A DNA stretch of 64,000 nt from Methylobacillus caricis (GCF_020532705.1 NZ_JAJAVD010000001.1:124001-188000), one strand, 5' to 3'. Numbered from the stretch's first letter, positions 28,042-36,972 are shown. Numbers and translations: made by a program. The notes: generated by a model not told the origin, from the letters alone.

Positions 28042-28773
28042 ATGAATAATCAACCAGTCATTGTGTTCCAATTCACTGAATCTGAAGGTCCCGGCTATCT
28101 TGCGGATTTCCTTGCACGTCACCATATTGCCATGCATGTTGTGCAGATATACCGTGGCGATTCATTGCCGGCCAGCCTGGATAGGTACAGTGGGGTTGCC
28201 ATGATGGGCGGCCCCATGAGCGCCAACGACCACCTGCCGTGGATGACGCCATTGCTGGAGCTGGTGCGTGAAGCAGTGCATAACCAGATTCCGGTGATTG
28301 GCCATTGCCTGGGAGGGCAGATACTGGCCAAGGCACTTGGTGCACAGATCACGGATAGCCGCGTGGCAGAAATCGGCTGGATCCCTGCGCTCAGCATCGA
28401 TGCTCCTCAAGCAGTGGAATGGCTGGGGCAATGGCGGGAGCTTGCCCTGTTCCAGTGGCATTACCAGACTTTCTCCATCCCAGAAGGGGCAGTGCGCATA
28501 TTGCGCAGCGAGTATTGCGACAACCAGGCTTATGTGGTGGATGACTTGCATATCGGTTTTCAATGCCACATCGAAATGCAGGCGGACATGGTAAGTGAGT
28601 GGTGCAGCCTATCGCCAGATGAGCTGAAAGGGGACGGTGAAGGCCAATCTTCCCAGCCCGCAATCCAGTCTGCCGCCGAGATTCTCACTGATCTTGATGC
28701 AAAGATACTGCAGCTCAATAGGTTGGCCGAGCATGTTTATTCGCGTTGGATCAAAGGCTTGAAGCTTGTGTAA
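28042..28773 (+). CDS. Class I glutamine amidotransferase
   Basis: The 243-residue protein is a stand-alone type 1 amidotransferase. The nucleophile elbow is VIGHCLGGQILAKALG (cysteine near residue 93), and ALFQWHYQTFSIPEGA carries the catalytic histidine, with HIEMQADM near the glutamate position. It hydrolyses a gamma-glutamyl amide, but the true substrate is unknown. As first gene of the dmm operon it could act on gamma-glutamyl-methylamide-like compounds, by inference. No Shine-Dalgarno is visible before the ATG, because the shared element fills the leader. Confidence 0.82.
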   Translation: MNNQPVIVFQFTESEGPGYLADFLARHHIAMHVVQIYRGDSLPASLDRYSGVAMMGGPMSANDHLPWMTPLLELVREAVHNQIPVIGHCLGGQILAKALGAQITDSRVAEIGWIPALSIDAPQAVEWLGQWRELALFQWHYQTFSIPEGAVRILRSEYCDNQAYVVDDLHIGFQCHIEMQADMVSEWCSLSPDELKGDGEGQSSQPAIQSAAEILTDLDAKILQLNRLAEHVYSRWIKGLKLV

Positions 28774-28989
28774 TCCAGTGCTTCATCCTGGTTGAGTAAA
28801 AGAGCGGGCGCAGCGACGCCACGTTGATTGTGACTTTGGATCCCCGTCTGCTCGCGGCTTCCCATATCCTGCTGGCAGTAATCTCTCGCTGGACGTACTC
28901 CCTTGGAAGTACACCTTCGAGAGAATTTTCCCCGTGTCGCGTTTTGACTATCGTTAGCCTTGAAATCACATCATTTTAAGGATATGCAT
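28774..28989. other. Intergenic region before dmmD
   Basis: This 216-base gap separates the amidotransferase from dmmD. It holds the palindrome at 28895-28912, itself framed by TCTCTCG (28882-28888) and CGAGAGA (28918-28924), which pair perfectly, so an RNA hairpin is possible. No clear second promoter was found. Confidence 0.5.
28895..28912. promoter_or_regulatory. 18-bp palindrome, copy 1
   Basis: GTACTCCCTTGGAAGTAC: arms GTACTCC and GGAAGTAC around TT with one internal mismatch. 17 bases are identical at 40553-40569, and a perfect variant is at 50314-50337. Confidence 0.6.
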
Positions 28990-30108
28990 ATGTCAAGAAA
29001 CTCTATTCTGAACGAACGCCATCGTGCCCTAGGTTCAAGGCTGGATGGAGAGACCTGGAATGATATGCCGATTCCATGGAGCTATGATTCAGATGTGAAT
29101 GACGAGGTGGTGGCAGTGCGTTCCAAGGCGGGTCTGTATGACGTGTCTGCGTTGAATATTGTCAATGTCACGGGCCCTGATGCGGAAAAGCTGGTGGACC
29201 AGTTGGTAGCCAGAGATATTACCCGGCTCAAGCCGGGCAGTTCATTGCTGGCCGCAGAGCTTAATGAAGCTGGTGCCATCTGTGATGACATTATGGTGAT
29301 ACGCGATTCAGCCACGGAATTCCGCCTTTCACATGGCAGCGGGCAGACGCAGGAGAACCTTGCCCGGTTGTCTGCCGGACTCGATGTCAGGGTGGAACCC
29401 GATCTTGGCTCGCACATTCTTTCATTGCAAGGCCCCAAGTCCCTGGCAGTGCTTAAACCATTGCTGGATTTTGACCTTGCATCCCTGGAGTATTTCCAGC
29501 ACAAGCCTGCCAGCATATTCGGCAGGCAGGTCTATATTGCGCGTGGCGGATACTCCGGCGAACTTGGTTACGAAGTCTATTGCCGTGCTGAAGATGCTGT
29601 CCTGATCTGGGATGGAATACTCAAGGTAGGTACACCATCCGGTGTTATCCCTGCCTCCTGGAATTCGCTGGAGCTGACACGCATAGAGGCTGCCTTGCTG
29701 TTCTTCCCGTTTGAAATGCCGGAAGGTGACACCACCCCATGGGAAGTGAATATGGGATGGGGGGTGGATCTCGACAAGAAAGGTAGTTACACCGGCAAGG
29801 AGGCTGTACTGGCCCTCAAGGGCAAGGAGCGCATTCACCAGGTGGGCCTGGTTTGCCGTTCAGCCGTGGCAGTGGAAGCTGGGGCGGATATCATCTATCA
29901 GGGCAAGAAGGTGGGCGTGATCACCAGCGCCTCCTATAGCCGCTACCTGATGCAGTCACTGGCCCTTGCCCATATCGCTCCTGAGTATTCGGGGAATGGT
30001 ACCGCTGTCCAAGTCAGTGGCAAACAGGTCAGTTGTGACGCCTATGTGGCACCGACACCTTTCTATGATCCCTTGCGCCTGCGTACCCATCCTCGTGCCG
30101 GAGTCTAG
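28990..30108 (+). CDS. dmmD: Dimethylamine monooxygenase-associated tetrahydrofolate protein, GcvT family
   Basis: The 372-residue protein is an aminomethyltransferase (GcvT) homologue: DVSALNIVNVTGPDAEKLVDQLV near residue 55, YSGELGYEVY near 190, and the C-terminal GcvT barrel (VGVITSASYSRYLMQSLALAHI). In heme-dependent oxidative demethylase systems the GcvT subunit binds tetrahydrofolate and captures formaldehyde as methylene-THF. AAGGA stands 8 bases before the ATG at 28990, which is better placed than the ATG at 28984. The order D-A-B-C matches the dmmDABC clusters of other bacteria. Confidence 0.88.
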   Translation: MSRNSILNERHRALGSRLDGETWNDMPIPWSYDSDVNDEVVAVRSKAGLYDVSALNIVNVTGPDAEKLVDQLVARDITRLKPGSSLLAAELNEAGAICDDIMVIRDSATEFRLSHGSGQTQENLARLSAGLDVRVEPDLGSHILSLQGPKSLAVLKPLLDFDLASLEYFQHKPASIFGRQVYIARGGYSGELGYEVYCRAEDAVLIWDGILKVGTPSGVIPASWNSLELTRIEAALLFFPFEMPEGDTTPWEVNMGWGVDLDKKGSYTGKEAVLALKGKERIHQVGLVCRSAVAVEAGADIIYQGKKVGVITSASYSRYLMQSLALAHIAPEYSGNGTAVQVSGKQVSCDAYVAPTPFYDPLRLRTHPRAGV

Positions 30109-30110
30109 CC

Positions 30111-30707
30111 ATGCAGCATGGATACTGGATCAGGAGTAAACCTGTCTATCACAGCCTGAGCTGGCAATACAAGGCACAAGCCCATGTGCTGGTGGCTGAC
30201 GGAGAGGGCGGGCGGTCCGTCTTGCGTTTACATCAACAGCGTTTGCCAGATCAACCAGTCATCGTTCTTTATCAGCCCGCGGCAGGGGCGGATTACAGCC
30301 AAGCGCTCTCCACGTTGCTGGGAGCAGGGCTGCAAGTGTTCAAAGATGAAGCCGGGCTATGGCAGCGTTTCGAACATATTCTCCAGCATTCCACCATGGG
30401 CACCAGGCTTTATGCTGCCGGTGCAGAGAATTTTCTCTGGCAGGCAACAACGCTGGCGGCCAGGCATGGTGTGCTGAATGCAGATGTGATGCGTGAGCAG
30501 CCAGCTTCGCTGGCGCGTTCGGTTTACTGTGTGCATTGCAAGACCACGACCCATGGCGTGACTACCAATATTGCGGCCTGCTCAGGGTGTCAGCGCCACC
30601 TATTCGTGCGTGATCACTTTTCACGCCGGCTTGGCGCTTACATGGGGTTGATGATTGACGCCGAAGAGCCCGGCAATGTGCCCGAAGCAGAAGAGATTTA
30701 TCCATGA
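30111..30707 (+). CDS. dmmA: Dimethylamine monooxygenase subunit DmmA
   Basis: The 198-residue protein has an N-terminal alpha/beta part and a C-terminal zinc-ribbon-like region with CVHCKTTTHG and CSGCQRHLFVRDHFSRRLGAYMG, two C-x2-C pairs about 17 residues apart. This is the DmmA C-terminal domain. It is a small subunit of the dimethylamine monooxygenase complex whose exact role is not clear from sequence. It starts 3 bases after dmmD and overlaps dmmB by ATGA. Confidence 0.85.
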   Translation: MQHGYWIRSKPVYHSLSWQYKAQAHVLVADGEGGRSVLRLHQQRLPDQPVIVLYQPAAGADYSQALSTLLGAGLQVFKDEAGLWQRFEHILQHSTMGTRLYAAGAENFLWQATTLAARHGVLNADVMREQPASLARSVYCVHCKTTTHGVTTNIAACSGCQRHLFVRDHFSRRLGAYMGLMIDAEEPGNVPEAEEIYP

Positions 30708-31657
30708 ACGCGCTCAAAGTCATCGTCTCTGCGATTGATCAGGTCGCAGACGGGATACGCCATTTCACTTTTGTCGCGGCTGATGGCAGGGAATTACCCG
30801 GATTTTCCGGTGGTAGCCATGTGGTGGTCTCCATGCCTGCAGGCAATCGTACCTATCGCAATGCTTATTCCCTGCTGGGTTCGCCTGCTGACCGTAGTCA
30901 TTACCAGATTGCCGTGCGCTTGCAGGAGCAATCACGCGGCGGTTCCAGGTTTATGCATGAGCAGGTCGAGGTGGGGCGCAGCCTGGATATTTCCTGGCCG
31001 GTGAACCTGTTCCCTATTTCACGCGTTGGGCACAAGCACATCCTGGTGGCCGGGGGCATAGGGATTACGCCGTTTATGTCCCAGGTGCATGGCTTGCTGC
31101 GTACGGGTGCGGATTTTGAGCTGCATTACGCTTTTCGTTCTCCACAGCATGCCGGGTTTGTAGATTACCTAAAGCGGTTGCTGGGCAAAAACCTGATTTG
31201 TCACGACCAAAGCCAGGGCCAGGTTTTGAACATGCAAGCACTGCTAAGCCAACAGCCCCTGGGGACGCATGTCTATGTCTGTGGTCCTGCTGGCATGGTG
31301 GATGCGCTGCTCTCAACGGCATATGAGCTGGGCTGGCCCGATGCCCATGTCCATCATGAAGAGTTTCTGGCACCGCCAGTTGGCGAGCCTTTCACATTGC
31401 GCCTGAAGCAATCTCAGAAATCTGTGGAGGTAGGTGCGGAGATCAGCATGCTGGAGGCCATGGAAGCGGCAGGCGTAGATGCCCCGTACCTTTGCCGTGG
31501 TGGTGCATGCGGGCGTTGCGAACTGGAGGTGCTGGCGACAGATGGCGTGATAGAACATCACGATCATTATCTTTCCGACGCAGAAAAAGGTTCGGGCAAG
31601 AAGATCATGCCTTGTGTATCAAGGGCCAAGTGCTCTTTTATAGAACTCAATCTTTGA
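30704..31657 (+). CDS. dmmB: Dimethylamine monooxygenase reductase subunit DmmB
   Basis: The 317-residue protein is a phthalate-dioxygenase-reductase-type flavoprotein: FMN/FAD domain with RTYRNAYSLLGSPADRSHY, a NAD(P)H domain (HILVAGGIGITPFMSQVHGL; YVCGPAGMVDALL) and a C-terminal plant-type 2Fe-2S domain with cysteines in CRGGACGRC and a fourth in MPCVSRAKC. It passes electrons from NAD(P)H to the haem of DmmC. It is translationally coupled to dmmA. Confidence 0.92.
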   Translation: MNALKVIVSAIDQVADGIRHFTFVAADGRELPGFSGGSHVVVSMPAGNRTYRNAYSLLGSPADRSHYQIAVRLQEQSRGGSRFMHEQVEVGRSLDISWPVNLFPISRVGHKHILVAGGIGITPFMSQVHGLLRTGADFELHYAFRSPQHAGFVDYLKRLLGKNLICHDQSQGQVLNMQALLSQQPLGTHVYVCGPAGMVDALLSTAYELGWPDAHVHHEEFLAPPVGEPFTLRLKQSQKSVEVGAEISMLEAMEAAGVDAPYLCRGGACGRCELEVLATDGVIEHHDHYLSDAEKGSGKKIMPCVSRAKCSFIELNL

Positions 31658-31665
31658 GGTGAATC

Positions 31666-32709
31666 ATGAATAATCTAGCCTATAAACGCGAAACCTTCCG
31701 CAACGATTACACCTATCGTAACTCTCCTGCCGCCATCAGGCGTTTTCCATTTCCGTTTGCCGAAGACCAATATATGTACTCGGTCAATATCGAGCCGCAT
31801 CAGCCTGGTGCACCAGGCTCCATTGTTGAACATGCCTTTGATATAGACGAGCACTATGTCTCCGAGTGTGAGGACAAATTGCTGACCTTGGCGCAGGACA
31901 AGGGCCGTTATGCCGCCTTGCCGCATATGATGGATGCGCAGTGGGACTTCCTTGAACTGACCATGGAAAGCCTGGCCCGTGATTATCCGCACTTATTTAC
32001 CCTTGCCAAGGATGGCGACCGCTGGACCTGGCGTAACCGTCCCCTGGAGATAGAAGACAGCTTTGTCTTTGGTGATGCATCCACCTTGCCGCTAGAGCCT
32101 TTTGATTACATGGGCAGGCAGACCCAGGGGGATTTTGTGCTGCTGGACCAGCGCGAGGGTACGCTGTTTGCCGATGCCGGTTTTATCACCAGCCAGGCAG
32201 ACTGGTCACTGGCATTTGATATCGGCATGTCATGGCATGAGTGGCATGGGCCGGTGCCGCAGGTGGAAAAAATGGGCATCATGGATCGGGCGCTCAAGTT
32301 TCTCATGAGCCTGCAACAAGGCAGCCCGGTACGCAGGCTAAACTGGACCATGACCATCAACCCGCTCCTGGATACCTCTCCCGAGCATTTTCCTGAGTGG
32401 GGTCCATCCAAGCTCACGGTTACGCCACAGAATGCGGGCGAAAAAGCCCATTTGCGCGTGGAGCTGCAAACCATGTTCCGTTTGCCGCGCAGCAATGCCA
32501 TTCTGTTCAGCATACGCTGCTACCTGATCAGCCTGGAGGAACTGGCGACTTATCCGCGCTGGGCCAAACGCTTTCACCGCGTGTTAAAGGGTTTGCATCC
32601 TGATTTACTGGAGTATAAAGGTATCAAGGTTTATCACGAAGCCGTGCTGGCATGGCTGTCACAGCATGATGATGGCGCTGAAATTGCAGTAGGCACCCAT
32701 CCTGATTAA
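31666..32709 (+). CDS. dmmC: Heme-dependent oxidative N-demethylase subunit DmmC (DUF3445/HODM alpha)
   Basis: The 347-residue protein belongs to the HODM_asu/DUF3445 family, whose characterised member in Pseudomonas mendocina uses a PAS-fold haem domain as an oxygenase. Typical segments are NIEPHQPGAPGS, DFVLLDQREGTLFADAGFITSQADWSLAFDIGMSWHEWHGPVPQV and FRLPRSNAILFSIRCYLISL. It should hydroxylate dimethylamine with O2 to give methylamine and formaldehyde, the latter captured by DmmD. Methylamine then feeds gmaS, 13 kb away. Family is firm; substrate is inferred from cluster order. Confidence 0.9.
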   Translation: MNNLAYKRETFRNDYTYRNSPAAIRRFPFPFAEDQYMYSVNIEPHQPGAPGSIVEHAFDIDEHYVSECEDKLLTLAQDKGRYAALPHMMDAQWDFLELTMESLARDYPHLFTLAKDGDRWTWRNRPLEIEDSFVFGDASTLPLEPFDYMGRQTQGDFVLLDQREGTLFADAGFITSQADWSLAFDIGMSWHEWHGPVPQVEKMGIMDRALKFLMSLQQGSPVRRLNWTMTINPLLDTSPEHFPEWGPSKLTVTPQNAGEKAHLRVELQTMFRLPRSNAILFSIRCYLISLEELATYPRWAKRFHRVLKGLHPDLLEYKGIKVYHEAVLAWLSQHDDGAEIAVGTHPD

Positions 32710-32765
32710 GGCACTGGACAATACGAGGGGCTTTGTAGTCTCTGGTATGCCTGTCGTGGGTGAGA

Positions 32766-34154
32766 TCACTGCGAATGAGCGAATTGCGTCTGGAGCTGCT
32801 GCAGGATATCTGCGCTGATGATGTCACCGTTTTCTCTATCCAAGGTGGCGATAAAGCCCTCTACTGCAAGCAGCTCACCGGTGCTGGCATAGATGCCGGT
32901 GCCATGTTCCCACACCCATTGGTAAGTGCCATTGCGTGAATGAAGGCGGTATACCACCTGCAGCTGTTGCTGCTGCATGAGCTTTTCATGTGCAACTTCC
33001 CAGGTGTGCCTGTCCTGGGGATGCAGGAGTTTCTTGAACACAAGGGAAGGGCTGCCAATTAATTCATGCGCATCATAACCGGTGAGATCAACACAACCAT
33101 CACTGACAAACTCGAAGTTGAGGCCTGCATCAGCTTTGCGTCGGTAAATCATGCAAGGCACATTGTTGAGCAGGCTGCTGAGTGAGTGCCGGTTGCTCTT
33201 GATACTGGCTTCAACCTGGCGCGCCTCGTTGATGTCGGTCATGGTACCGATGACGCTGGTTCCTTCGTTCGGCATGGCAGATGAACTTTTGGCGCGCAGC
33301 TCCACCCAGCAGGATTCGCCATTGCGCCGGATCAGGCGTATTTGTTCATTGCAGCGCAGGCGTTTGCCTTTGGAAATGGAGTCCAGCCTGGCGATGGTGA
33401 GTGGCTTGTCTTCTGGATGGACAAAATCGATAAAGGATTTTCCCAATGACTCTTCCGCCGTATATTCAAGTAGCGCTTCCCAGCTGGGGTTGAGAAATGT
33501 GATCTTGTTGCCGCGTTGTAGCTGGAATACGACCTCCTCAATGCGGTTGATCAGCAAGTGGTAATTGAATTGCTCATTAAAGCTGATGCCGGTCGTGGGG
33601 CTATTGGAAATCAGTGAAAACTGCAGCAAGAACCTGTCACTCATGGCAGCATCCCCAATGGGGGATAGCGAGAGTTTTGCTGAGAGGATGGTGCCATCAA
33701 CGCAGAGCAGGCGCAGGGTGGTATCCTCTTTGGCAGGCTCGTCAAGATTGGTCAGCAAGGCTGCCAGCCGCGCGTGGTCGCCCGGATAGACGACATTGGT
33801 CAGCGGCATGCCGACAATCTGGTCTGACATGCCGGCCATGCCGAGATCATTGAGGAAAGCCTTGTTGGCAAAAGTGACGGTGTGGCCTTCTATCACGGCC
33901 GCAGGAGAGGATAAGCGGGATGACACTTCCATTTCCCAGTTCGGGCTATGCAAATGCGACTGTATCTTGCCAAGCCGTTGGCGTGTCAAAACCGGAATAA
34001 GGGCGGTCATGAGCAATAGTGATAGCAGCGTGCTGCCTGCAATCAACATGCCGGTCAAGTGGGTGGCAAAAGGCGCGCTGGCCGTCCACCAACTGTTGAA
34101 CACCAGCAGGAAAATCAGGCTGAGTATCATGGTGCTGAACAGGTATAGGCTCAT
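32766..34154 (-). CDS. Membrane protein with three PAS domains, no output domain
   Basis: The 462-residue protein has two N-terminal transmembrane helices (about 1-60) and three PAS domains (about 75-195, 200-320, 325-450), with FLNPSWEALLEYTAEESLGKSF, FVHPEDKP and FVSDGCVDLTGYDAHELIG as hallmarks. No histidine kinase, GGDEF, EAL or methyl-accepting domain follows. Such a protein could dock with the NarX-like kinase encoded divergently; only the 8-bp repeat array separates their starts. It converges with dmmC. Ligand and role are unknown. Confidence 0.82.
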   Translation of the reverse strand: MSLYLFSTMILSLIFLLVFNSWWTASAPFATHLTGMLIAGSTLLSLLLMTALIPVLTRQRLGKIQSHLHSPNWEMEVSSRLSSPAAVIEGHTVTFANKAFLNDLGMAGMSDQIVGMPLTNVVYPGDHARLAALLTNLDEPAKEDTTLRLLCVDGTILSAKLSLSPIGDAAMSDRFLLQFSLISNSPTTGISFNEQFNYHLLINRIEEVVFQLQRGNKITFLNPSWEALLEYTAEESLGKSFIDFVHPEDKPLTIARLDSISKGKRLRCNEQIRLIRRNGESCWVELRAKSSSAMPNEGTSVIGTMTDINEARQVEASIKSNRHSLSSLLNNVPCMIYRRKADAGLNFEFVSDGCVDLTGYDAHELIGSPSLVFKKLLHPQDRHTWEVAHEKLMQQQQLQVVYRLHSRNGTYQWVWEHGTGIYASTGELLAVEGFIATLDRENGDIISADILQQLQTQFAHSQ

Positions 34155-34164
34155 GGCGGGCTCA

Positions 34165-34348
34165 GGTTAAAAGGTTAAAAGGTTAAAAGGTTAAAAGGTT
34201 AAAAGGTTAAAAGGTTAAAAGGTTAAAAGGTTAAAAGGTTAAAAGGTTAAAAGGTTAAAAGGTTAAAAGGTTAAAAGGTTAAAAGGTTAAAAGGTTAAAA
34301 GGTTAAAAGGTTAAAAGGTTAAAAGGTTAAAAGGTTAAAAGGTTAAAA
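34165..34348. repeat. Tandem array of 23 perfect 8-bp repeats (GGTTAAAA)n
   Basis: Exactly 184 bases of uninterrupted GGTTAAAA. It starts 10 bases before the PAS gene start (on the complement) and ends directly before the GTG of the kinase gene, so it fills the whole divergent intergenic space. The unit is not a multiple of 3 and brings TAA into every frame, so it is not coding. The last unit supplies AAGG at a Shine-Dalgarno-like distance. Slippage would change the promoter-to-gene distances. Confidence 0.97.
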
Positions 34349-36169
34349 GTGCTTGCGATAAAAAAAATATATGCTGGGTTGCGCCAGCGAGGTGTGCTGC
34401 TTGCAGAAAGGGTGTTGAGGCATACCCTATATCTGCGGCTGACCATGTTGCTGTCATGCGTGGCCATCCTGAGCGTGATGATGCAGGTTGGCTCGTTCTT
34501 CCTGTTAGATTACATACCTGCCAGTCAATCTGCAATCCAGGACATCAGCCAGAGAAAGCTTGAGTGGAGTCTTGTATTCAGCAATTCAAGCCTGGGAAAG
34601 CAACCCTCCAAGTGGAACGCCTCCGACCTGGCGGGTGGCCAGGCGCTGTATGGGTGGTATGCAGATCATCAGGCAGGCAAGCTGGCAACACTGGTCGCTA
34701 CACTTAATAATGATGAGCAGGCATTCCGGGCATTGCAAGGACAGGTTTCCACAGAGACGTACCATCTTTCGCAGAAAATACTGGATGACCATGACGAGGT
34801 CATCCAAGCCTTGCGCCGGGACGTGGAAGAAAAACAGACAGTGCTGGCGATGCTGCAATTGATGGGCCTGGTCTTGCTATTGTTTTGTCTTGCTTCTGCC
34901 GCTTATATGGCTAAACAGGTATTGATCGACCGGGTGGCCAATCTGGTCGCATTATTGCCTGCTGGCGAAGAGGGGCGACAGCAGGACAGACGGAACATGG
35001 ATGAGTTCTCTCTGCTGGAAAGCATGGTGCATGAGTTGGCAGCCCAGAGTCAGGGATTCAAGGCGGAGACCGAATGGTTCAACCGTACCAAGAGCGAGCT
35101 CTTGCGCCGCCTGTTGCGTGCCAGGACCTTTGTCCACGGGCTGGTGCTCTCACTGCAGGATAGCCAGCTCAACGAATCTGCCATCCGCACCATCATCTAC
35201 TCCATGGAAAGCAGCCTGGACTTGCGTAATGTCGCCATACGTTTTGTCCTTGGTGGGCTGGATTCGCAAGGGGAAAAGATGCTGTTCTCGCAATATGCAC
35301 CAGAACTTTTCCCCGATGCCATATTGCGCGACCTGGCCACCCAGCGGTCTGCCAAGTTCAACCTCTCCAGTGGTGCCGAATGCATAGTCGCCAGCTTCAC
35401 CTGCCCCGGGGATAGTTTTGGCCTGTTGATCCTTGAGGCCAAGCTGGAACAGGAGTTTTACGAGTCGGATGTGACGTTGGCTGAAATTACGGCCCAGTTG
35501 CTGTCCATGGTGATGGGGGCACAAAGCCGTGAGGAACAGGCGCGACGCCTGGCGTTGTTTGAAGAGCGTGCGGCGATTGCACGGGAGCTGCATGACTCGC
35601 TGGCGCAGTCGCTTTCCTTTATGAAGATCCAGATTGCCCGTTTGCAAACGCATAAGGAATTGCAACGGGGCGAGACCAATGAAATCACCAGCGAATTGCG
35701 AGAAGGGTTGGATAACGCTTATCGTGAGTTGCGAGAGTTACTGTCCACTTTCCGTATGCATATGGATGTACGCGGTCTTGGGTTTGCCATTCAGTCTGCC
35801 ATTGATGAGTTTTCCCATCGCTCTGCAGTTGCCATCACACTGGATAACCGCTTGGTAAATTGTCGCCTGACCGTGAATGAAGAGTTCCATATGCTGCATG
35901 TGATCCGCGAGGCGCTTTCCAATATCATCCGTCATGCCGGTGCGCAGAATGTGGTGGTGGCACTGGCCTATACGCAAGGTAGCACCGTGGTGGTGACGAT
36001 TGATGACGATGGCATAGGGATGGCAGGGGCGACTGACGAACATGGCCATTATGGACAGAGCATTATGCGGGATCGCGCCTATAGCCTGGGAGGCGAGATT
36101 GCAGTGACCTCAAGAAGAAAAGGCGGTACACGGGTGAGGTTGGTATTTACTCCGAAATTGATGCAGTAG
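34349..36169 (+). CDS. NarX-type sensor histidine kinase
   Basis: The 606-residue protein has two transmembrane helices (about 30-52 and 168-190) flanking a periplasmic helical domain, a HAMP-like linker, a GAF-like region (about 260-400) and a HisKA_3/HATPase module (RAAIARELHDSLAQSLSFMKIQI with the phospho-His; EEFHMLHVIREALSNIIRHAGA; DDGIGM). It starts with GTG right after the repeat array; the next in-frame ATG (residue 33) would lose part of the first helix. The NarL-type regulator follows after 70 bases. Its signal is unknown; its place between two amine operons suggests an amine or one-carbon cue, by inference. Confidence 0.88.
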   Translation: MLAIKKIYAGLRQRGVLLAERVLRHTLYLRLTMLLSCVAILSVMMQVGSFFLLDYIPASQSAIQDISQRKLEWSLVFSNSSLGKQPSKWNASDLAGGQALYGWYADHQAGKLATLVATLNNDEQAFRALQGQVSTETYHLSQKILDDHDEVIQALRRDVEEKQTVLAMLQLMGLVLLLFCLASAAYMAKQVLIDRVANLVALLPAGEEGRQQDRRNMDEFSLLESMVHELAAQSQGFKAETEWFNRTKSELLRRLLRARTFVHGLVLSLQDSQLNESAIRTIIYSMESSLDLRNVAIRFVLGGLDSQGEKMLFSQYAPELFPDAILRDLATQRSAKFNLSSGAECIVASFTCPGDSFGLLILEAKLEQEFYESDVTLAEITAQLLSMVMGAQSREEQARRLALFEERAAIARELHDSLAQSLSFMKIQIARLQTHKELQRGETNEITSELREGLDNAYRELRELLSTFRMHMDVRGLGFAIQSAIDEFSHRSAVAITLDNRLVNCRLTVNEEFHMLHVIREALSNIIRHAGAQNVVVALAYTQGSTVVVTIDDDGIGMAGATDEHGHYGQSIMRDRAYSLGGEIAVTSRRKGGTRVRLVFTPKLMQ

Positions 36170-36239
36170 CGGGGAAAGGCCAATCTTAGGCGTACTTATT
36201 GCTATAGGTTTAATTGATTGACAGAGATAGGGCGGGCAA

Positions 36240-36887
36240 GTGGACAAGAAATTCAAGGTATTCCTGATTGATGACCATGCATTGTTTCGCAAGGGCGTGA
36301 GCCAGATGATCAGCGCTGATCCTGCCTTCGAGGTGGTGGGAGAGGCATCCTCCGGGCTTGAGGGCCTTGAACTTGCTCCCCAGATCGTGCCTGATATCGT
36401 GCTGATTGATCTCAACATGAAAGGGGTGGATGGGCTTGAAACCTTGCGCCGTTTCAAAAGTGGCGATCTGCCCGCGCGTTTTGTCGTGTTGACGGTATCA
36501 GATGCGGAAGATGACTTGCTGGAGGCCCTGCGTGCCGGCGCTGACGGATACTTGCTGAAAGATATGGACCCGGAGCAGCTCTGTGACAGTTTGAAGAAGA
36601 TCCTGGGCGGGATGACCGTAATCCAGGACAGGCTGACTGAAGTCCTTAAGCAGGCGTTGCAAGAGCTAGCCGCGAAACCTGCACCGGTCTCGCCAGATCA
36701 GGTGTCGTTGACCGAACGCGAGCACGAAATCCTGCAGTGTCTCGCTGATGGATTGAGCAATAAGGCGATTGCCCGAAAACTGGGGATATCCGATACCACA
36801 GTGAAGGTGCATGTAAAACACCTGCTGAGCAAGTTGAGGCTCACAAGCCGGCTGGAAGCTGCTGTGTGGGCACACAGGCAAAAGTAA
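36240..36887 (+). CDS. NarL/FixJ-family response regulator
   Basis: The 215-residue protein has a receiver domain (KVFLIDDHALFRKGVSQMI; phospho-Asp in DIVLIDLNMKG; conserved Lys in GYLLKDMD) and a LuxR-type helix-turn-helix (LTEREHEILQCLADGLSNKAIARKLG, TVKVHVKHLLSKL). The GTG start is preceded by AGGGCGGG. It should be phosphorylated by the kinase upstream. Target genes are unknown; the adjacent permease and mgd operon are the obvious candidates. Confidence 0.92.
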   Translation: MDKKFKVFLIDDHALFRKGVSQMISADPAFEVVGEASSGLEGLELAPQIVPDIVLIDLNMKGVDGLETLRRFKSGDLPARFVVLTVSDAEDDLLEALRAGADGYLLKDMDPEQLCDSLKKILGGMTVIQDRLTEVLKQALQELAAKPAPVSPDQVSLTEREHEILQCLADGLSNKAIARKLGISDTTVKVHVKHLLSKLRLTSRLEAAVWAHRQK

Positions 36888-36972
36888 GTGCTTATATACC
36901 TATAAAGAAGTAATCCGTAGTGGGAATTGTGGCGATGAGCTCATCCGTTATCCAATGGAGTCCTGAGAGTGG

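Noticed and set aside
28882-28924. Known riboswitch before dmmD (glycine, THF or guanidine type)
   Set aside because: The nested stems lack the conserved loops of these classes as far as can be judged by eye; kept only as a palindrome.
34165-34348. Array as a CRISPR or as coding repeats
   Set aside because: There are no spacers and the unit is only 8 bases, so it is not CRISPR. TAA occurs in every frame, so it cannot encode a peptide repeat.
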